Positions 5,622-9,406 of a stretch of 9,406 bases of DNA are shown piece after piece. The stretch is taken from NCBI GenBank assembly GCA_002686525.1, contig NZDA01000007.1, positions 23,691 through 33,096 of the forward strand, read 5' to 3'. Made by a program: the position numbers and the translations under genes. The stretch comes from Methanobacteriota archaeon (GTDB lineage Archaea; Thermoplasmatota; Poseidoniia; Poseidoniales; Thalassarchaeaceae). Within the stretch, counting starts at the first letter, position 1; each line of letters begins with the position of its first letter. The notes beneath the pieces are model-generated. The model was not told the origin of the DNA, made no database searches, and saw only the letters and a program-made list of their open reading frames with translations.

Positions 5622-8600
5622 AATAATGAAACCACCTCAGGGACGATTACTACTTCTGAGACTTGGTCTGGAAATCATCAGCTGACTGGAGATGTAACAA
5701 TTGCATCCGGAGCAAAATTAATTATCGAACCAGGCACTACAGTAATTTTCCCTAATGGTACTTATCTTGATGTCAGAGGAAATCTGTGCGCAGGAGATAG
5801 GACTTGTGGTGCATCAGGAGATGCTAGTCTGGCAAATAAGATCACTTTCAGATGGACAGACCCTGCTAATGACAGTGAAATCGGAGAATGCAAAGGTATG
5901 AAACAAGGATCTCAAGAAATTCAAGTTGAAGATGCATCATGTTTCGAAGGTGTGTTGATACGTAGTTCCATTGACTTGTCAGAAACTGGATTCAGACATA
6001 TCACAATCGATGACGCGTGGGGAATTCCTTACTATATTGACTCAATTAATCGATGGCGATATGGTGCTATGGTCATCGATGGTGCATCTCCAACTTTAAC
6101 TCAAATGTCATTCTCCAACATTAACACTAGCAGTGTACTAACTACTAATCTAGCACAGCCAATATTTGTTGATGGAACATATATTGCTGGAAATGATCAA
6201 AAAAGTGGAGTGGGTGGTTCTGCTGTACAAATTTATGGTTCTGGTACACAAGTAACTCCTCTTGTGATGAATTCACCTTTATTTATTGGAACCGATAATG
6301 GTTGTGGAAATAATGATGGAGGTCGACCTACATTATGGGCTCAAGAAACATTCATCGAGATTAATGATGCAACTGTTAATACTGGAGATTATGGTTTTGC
6401 ATTTGTAAGTTCTTCGGGAAGTCTCACAAATTCTGATATTAATGTGAATTGTAACGGAGTAGATATTAATGGAGTCAAAGCAATTCAAGGTGTTGCTTAC
6501 ACATTCGAAGTTGGTAATAACGAAATAGAAACTGATGAGGGTTCAGGAATTACAGTTTATGATGGAGGAGATGCAGAATTACACAACAACGCAATCTCAG
6601 GCGTGGCAGATCGATCAGGAATTACAATTCAATCTAGTAAAGCACATATTCACAACAATGATATTGGTCCAATAGGAGGTTGGAATGGACTTTGGTTAAC
6701 AGGTTCATTTGATGTAATTGCTGAGTACAACGCAATTTCAGATACAGCGAAAACTCCTATTCAGGTTGGTGAGTTGTCTTCATCAGGTCCTGCACCATCT
6801 GCTTCTAGACTTCATTTTACCAATAACACTGTGAGTGTGAATAATCCAGGAACTTGCTCCAGTTTCAAGTACTGGGGTGGAGAATATACCTGTCCTGCAG
6901 TAAGTGTTTTCCGTTCAGGAGTGACGCTTTATGACAATGATTTTTCTCTAGGCGGTGACTCTGACGGAATTAGAGCCATAGGCGGATTAATGGATGTCCA
7001 AAGAAACTCATTTAATGTCGCTGGGACTGGTGCAGTTGTCCGAAATTATGATAGTGGATTTGCTAATACACAACAATACGGTTCTCTAGGATTCTTTTCG
7101 CAGAATACCTGGAATGGAATTGAAACTGCATACAATATAACTAAATCATCATTAACTGTTCAATCTGAATTTATACCAAGTGCACCTCCTGGTGAATTCC
7201 CGGTAGTTTTGGATTGGCCTGACCAAGAAGCATGGCCTGCTAATGGATTCCAAGGTGCTATTATCCCAACACCTATTTCCGAATGTGCAAGTTGTGATAA
7301 TTTAACACCTCGAAATTTCCCACTAGCTGTTAACATGGATAATAATTCCACTGTATTCACATTTGCGAATCTTTCAAATCTTGATACATCAAAGATATTC
7401 ATCAAATCTCAACCAACACAGTATGCTGTACAAGTTAGAAGAGCAGAAATGGTGAGATTCCAAACCTTAGTTGATGGAATGAAAGTAGAAAATGCGAATG
7501 TACTAATCGAAGATGCTCTTGGAAATGATCTTTATTCCTTATACACTGATGATGATGGATATACTCCATGGTTCGCATTAGCTTCTGACTCCCATCTTGA
7601 CTTCCGAGGCCTCGCAGGTGGAGATAATCCAGATGGATTTGCAGATGATGAATATGAAGATTCATGCTCTGATGGAATTGATAACGATGGTGATTTAACG
7701 ATAGATAATAATGATGATGATTGTGATTACAGTGCGGGAACAAGAGAGTTATCACGATATTACTACACAGCGTATAAATTTGGCTTTGGATATGATAGAA
7801 ATGACTTTACTATCCAAGATACTACATATCAGGATGTAATCAATTTAGTTAACACAGGACCTTCAATTTCAGTAACACAAGAAAACGGTCACTCTTTTAG
7901 AAAAATTGTGAATTTTACTGGTTCCGCACATGATGGTCAATTAGCAGGATTTTATGCTACTGATGAACTAGCTCAATGGGACCAAAAGGGATATATCCAT
8001 TCTATTGAGGTTAGAGATCCTTTCACAAGTGAGTGGACATCTGCCGGACAGGCTGTTGACGACAGTGGAGCGGAACCCGGTACAGTAACACGATTCAATC
8101 ATCCATTCAACTCATGGTACTATTCATTCGATATGTCTGGATATCAGGAAACTGATTATACATTTGAGTTCAGGTCATTTGACGGAATTGATTACAGTCC
8201 AATAGTTACTAGGAATATTAAGCTGAATGCAGCACCGCCTGTAATCACCGTAAACACTCCTAGTGATGGCTCAACATGGTCTGACGGTACAGTAACATTC
8301 GAGGGAACTGCATACGATCAGTATGGTTGCCCTAACGCTTGCAGCCAAGATGTTGGAGAAATATATTTTTACATTAGTGGACCTAATTTTGAAGGTACGA
8401 CTCCAACAACTGGAGGTGCGGACTGGTCATGGACCTGGGATTTCAGCGGTCAACCTAGAGTTGTATCCGATTATACATTTACAATTTGGGCCTCTGACTC
8501 AGATTTCTGTTTGAGTGTAATCGATGAATGTGCTCCTGTCACTATGACACTGACTATCGATAATTCGAATTCTATCCCATTTGTTAGCCTAATGTCTCCT

Positions 8601-9406
8601 GTTGATGGTGAAAGACTTTCGGTTTCCGATAATACAATTCAAGGTGTAGCTAGAGATAACGATGGTTCTGTTTCTAGAGTTGATATAACTGTTAGAGATA
8701 TATACAATGGAGATATTATCGTCCATCAACAATCAGTTTCTGATTTCGAAGCCAATGGGGCATGGTCAACAACATGGGATCCCACAATTCTTCAACATGA
8801 CTTCGAATATGAAATTGATGTTCAATCCTATGATGGATATGATTTTAGCGATATGACCACAATCAAGATAATTGCGGATAATCCATCAGATGCTGGAAAT
8901 AACCAACCTATTTTCGATTCAGAGGGCTGGTTACAAGAAATCACCCTTTATTGTGAAATAGAATCTCAATCTCAAGATAGGTGTACCAAGGCCGAAATAG
9001 ATCTTAATCAATTCTTTTCAGAAATAGACAATGGTCAAGATTTAATTTTATCAGTATTTGATGATTCTAGTCCTGAAGCAACTTTCGATGATAATTTTGC
9101 GTTGGTGATTAATGTAGGTCAGGATGGAATTGCAATATACGATCCGATTTCTATGTTCTTCTACAATCCAGATATTTCATCATGGACTTTAGAAAATGTA
9201 ATTTTTGTAGCTACTGACCCTTTTGGTTCTAAAGAAATTTCTACACCGGTTACTTTTACCGTAATTGGCATTAATTTCGAGATTGATACTCCTGAGGTCA
9301 CTGTAGTAAAAGATGGTGAAAGTGTAACTTTTTCAGGCATAGGTCTGCCTGGTAAGACAGTAACCGCATTGATTGATAAGGTGCCTGCAAATAGTACTAT
9401 AGTCAG
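5526..9406 (+). CDS. Giant secreted beta-helix and Ig-like multidomain protein (3' end outside window)
   Basis: The frame is open from an ATG at 5526 to the window edge, giving 1293 complete codons and no stop. Residues 1-32 are a Sec-type signal peptide: QRRVR, a hydrophobic core, then PVLA with cleavage expected before Asn33. Residues about 45-545 look like a right-handed parallel beta-helix of the kind found in NosD-like or PbH1 proteins. It opens with a strand ending LIIEPGTTVIF, and later coils are rich in Asn turns (HNNAISG, IHNNDIG, FTNNTVSV). From about 640 comes a carboxypeptidase-regulatory-like module (VENANVLIEDALGND). Residues 714-733 are a Cys-bracketed Asp-rich loop. Ig/cadherin-like modules begin near residues 779, 905, 1018, 1126 and 1256 (PVITVNTPSDGS and PFVSLMSPVDGE are typical openings). 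Beta-helices of this type often bind or cleave polysaccharide, but no catalytic residues can be named here. A ligand-binding or adhesive extracellular role is inferred. More Ig modules and perhaps a C-terminal membrane anchor probably lie beyond the edge. Confidence 0.9.
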   Translation, partial: MSQRRVRSSFLVFLMLSSVLIALVGPASPVLANNETTSGTITTSETWSGNHQLTGDVTIASGAKLIIEPGTTVIFPNGTYLDVRGNLCAGDRTCGASGDASLANKITFRWTDPANDSEIGECKGMKQGSQEIQVEDASCFEGVLIRSSIDLSETGFRHITIDDAWGIPYYIDSINRWRYGAMVIDGASPTLTQMSFSNINTSSVLTTNLAQPIFVDGTYIAGNDQKSGVGGSAVQIYGSGTQVTPLVMNSPLFIGTDNGCGNNDGGRPTLWAQETFIEINDATVNTGDYGFAFVSSSGSLTNSDINVNCNGVDINGVKAIQGVAYTFEVGNNEIETDEGSGITVYDGGDAELHNNAISGVADRSGITIQSSKAHIHNNDIGPIGGWNGLWLTGSFDVIAEYNAISDTAKTPIQVGELSSSGPAPSASRLHFTNNTVSVNNPGTCSSFKYWGGEYTCPAVSVFRSGVTLYDNDFSLGGDSDGIRAIGGLMDVQRNSFNVAGTGAVVRNYDSGFANTQQYGSLGFFSQNTWNGIETAYNITKSSLTVQSEFIPSAPPGEFPVVLDWPDQEAWPANGFQGAIIPTPISECASCDNLTPRNFPLAVNMDNNSTVFTFANLSNLDTSKIFIKSQPTQYAVQVRRAEMVRFQTLVDGMKVENANVLIEDALGNDLYSLYTDDDGYTPWFALASDSHLDFRGLAGGDNPDGFADDEYEDSCSDGIDNDGDLTIDNNDDDCDYSAGTRELSRYYYTAYKFGFGYDRNDFTIQDTTYQDVINLVNTGPSISVTQENGHSFRKIVNFTGSAHDGQLAGFYATDELAQWDQKGYIHSIEVRDPFTSEWTSAGQAVDDSGAEPGTVTRFNHPFNSWYYSFDMSGYQETDYTFEFRSFDGIDYSPIVTRNIKLNAAPPVITVNTPSDGSTWSDGTVTFEGTAYDQYGCPNACSQDVGEIYFYISGPNFEGTTPTTGGADWSWTWDFSGQPRVVSDYTFTIWASDSDFCLSVIDECAPVTMTLTIDNSNSIPFVSLMSPVDGERLSVSDNTIQGVARDNDGSVSRVDITVRDIYNGDIIVHQQSVSDFEANGAWSTTWDPTILQHDFEYEIDVQSYDGYDFSDMTTIKIIADNPSDAGNNQPIFDSEGWLQEITLYCEIESQSQDRCTKAEIDLNQFFSEIDNGQDLILSVFDDSSPEATFDDNFALVINVGQDGIAIYDPISMFFYNPDISSWTLENVIFVATDPFGSKEISTPVTFTVIGINFEIDTPEVTVVKDGESVTFSGIGLPGKTVTALIDKVPANSTIV
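7665..7724 (+). other. Cys-bracketed Asp-rich (probable calcium-binding) loop
   Basis: Residues 714-733 of the beta-helix protein read Cys-18 residues-Cys, with the core DGIDNDGD followed by TID and a run of Asp before the second Cys. It resembles the CxDGxDNDGDGxxDxxDxxC motif of many bacterial surface proteins. Here the Gly after the second DGD is Leu. The alternating Asp/Asn pattern suggests Ca2+ binding closed by a disulfide (inference). It separates the regulatory-like module from the Ig ladder, so it may be a rigid, calcium-stabilised linker. Confidence 0.6.

Noticed and set aside
7540..7725. GAT-rich stretches as a DNA microsatellite
   Set aside because: The GAT repeats are short and interrupted, and are explained by Asp codons in acidic loops.
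7435..7755. 106-codon reverse-strand open frame, very rich in His
   Set aside because: It is the complement of Asp/Met/Asn-rich codons (GAT, ATG) in the beta-helix gene, whose frame is continuous here and carries recognisable domains. It has no family resemblance.
1..9406. CRISPR arrays, tRNA/rRNA genes, insertion sequences
   Set aside because: No regularly spaced DNA repeats, cloverleaf sequence, terminal inverted repeats or transposase motifs were seen on either strand by eye.

Overview
The window looks like a piece of a low-GC marine archaeal genome. Marine Group II Euryarchaeota (Candidatus Poseidoniales, Thermoplasmatota) is the best guess, but this is an inference. It rests on the A/T-rich, Asp/Glu-rich coding style, the giant secreted proteins built from Ig-like and beta-helix modules, a C-terminal membrane anchor without a bacterial sortase signal, T-run gene ends, and start regions that resemble archaeal TATA-box promoters. 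No rRNA, tRNA or phylogenetic marker gene is present, so the lineage cannot be fixed from this sequence alone.

Layout: three protein genes, all on the + strand, fill almost the whole window. (1) Bases 1-4110 hold the 3' part of a giant surface protein whose start lies upstream of the window. It has ten divergent modules at a regular 89-96 residue spacing, then a region with NEW3/COG1470-like and CARDB-like domains, one C-terminal membrane helix and a short basic tail. (2) Bases 4187-5425 encode a small subtilisin-family (S8) serine protease tethered by an N-terminal membrane helix. The Asp/His/Ser triad is readable, but the motifs around His and Ser are non-standard. (3) Bases 5526-9406 hold the 5' part of a second giant exported protein, running off the right edge. 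It has a signal peptide, a right-handed beta-helix, a carboxypeptidase-regulatory-like module, a Cys-bracketed Asp-rich loop and a ladder of Ig/cadherin-like modules.

The two intergenic gaps are short (76 and 100 bases). Each holds a plausible TATA-like element for the next gene. The second also has a T-run and a 10-bp palindrome. No mobile element, CRISPR array or RNA gene was seen, and the minus strand has only open frames that are shadows of the genes.

Taken together, all three products are predicted to act at or outside the cell surface: an anchored repeat stalk, an anchored protease and a secreted beta-helix/Ig protein. A joint role in attachment to, or breakdown of, extracellular polymers is reasonable but unproven. 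The protease might instead mature its giant neighbours.
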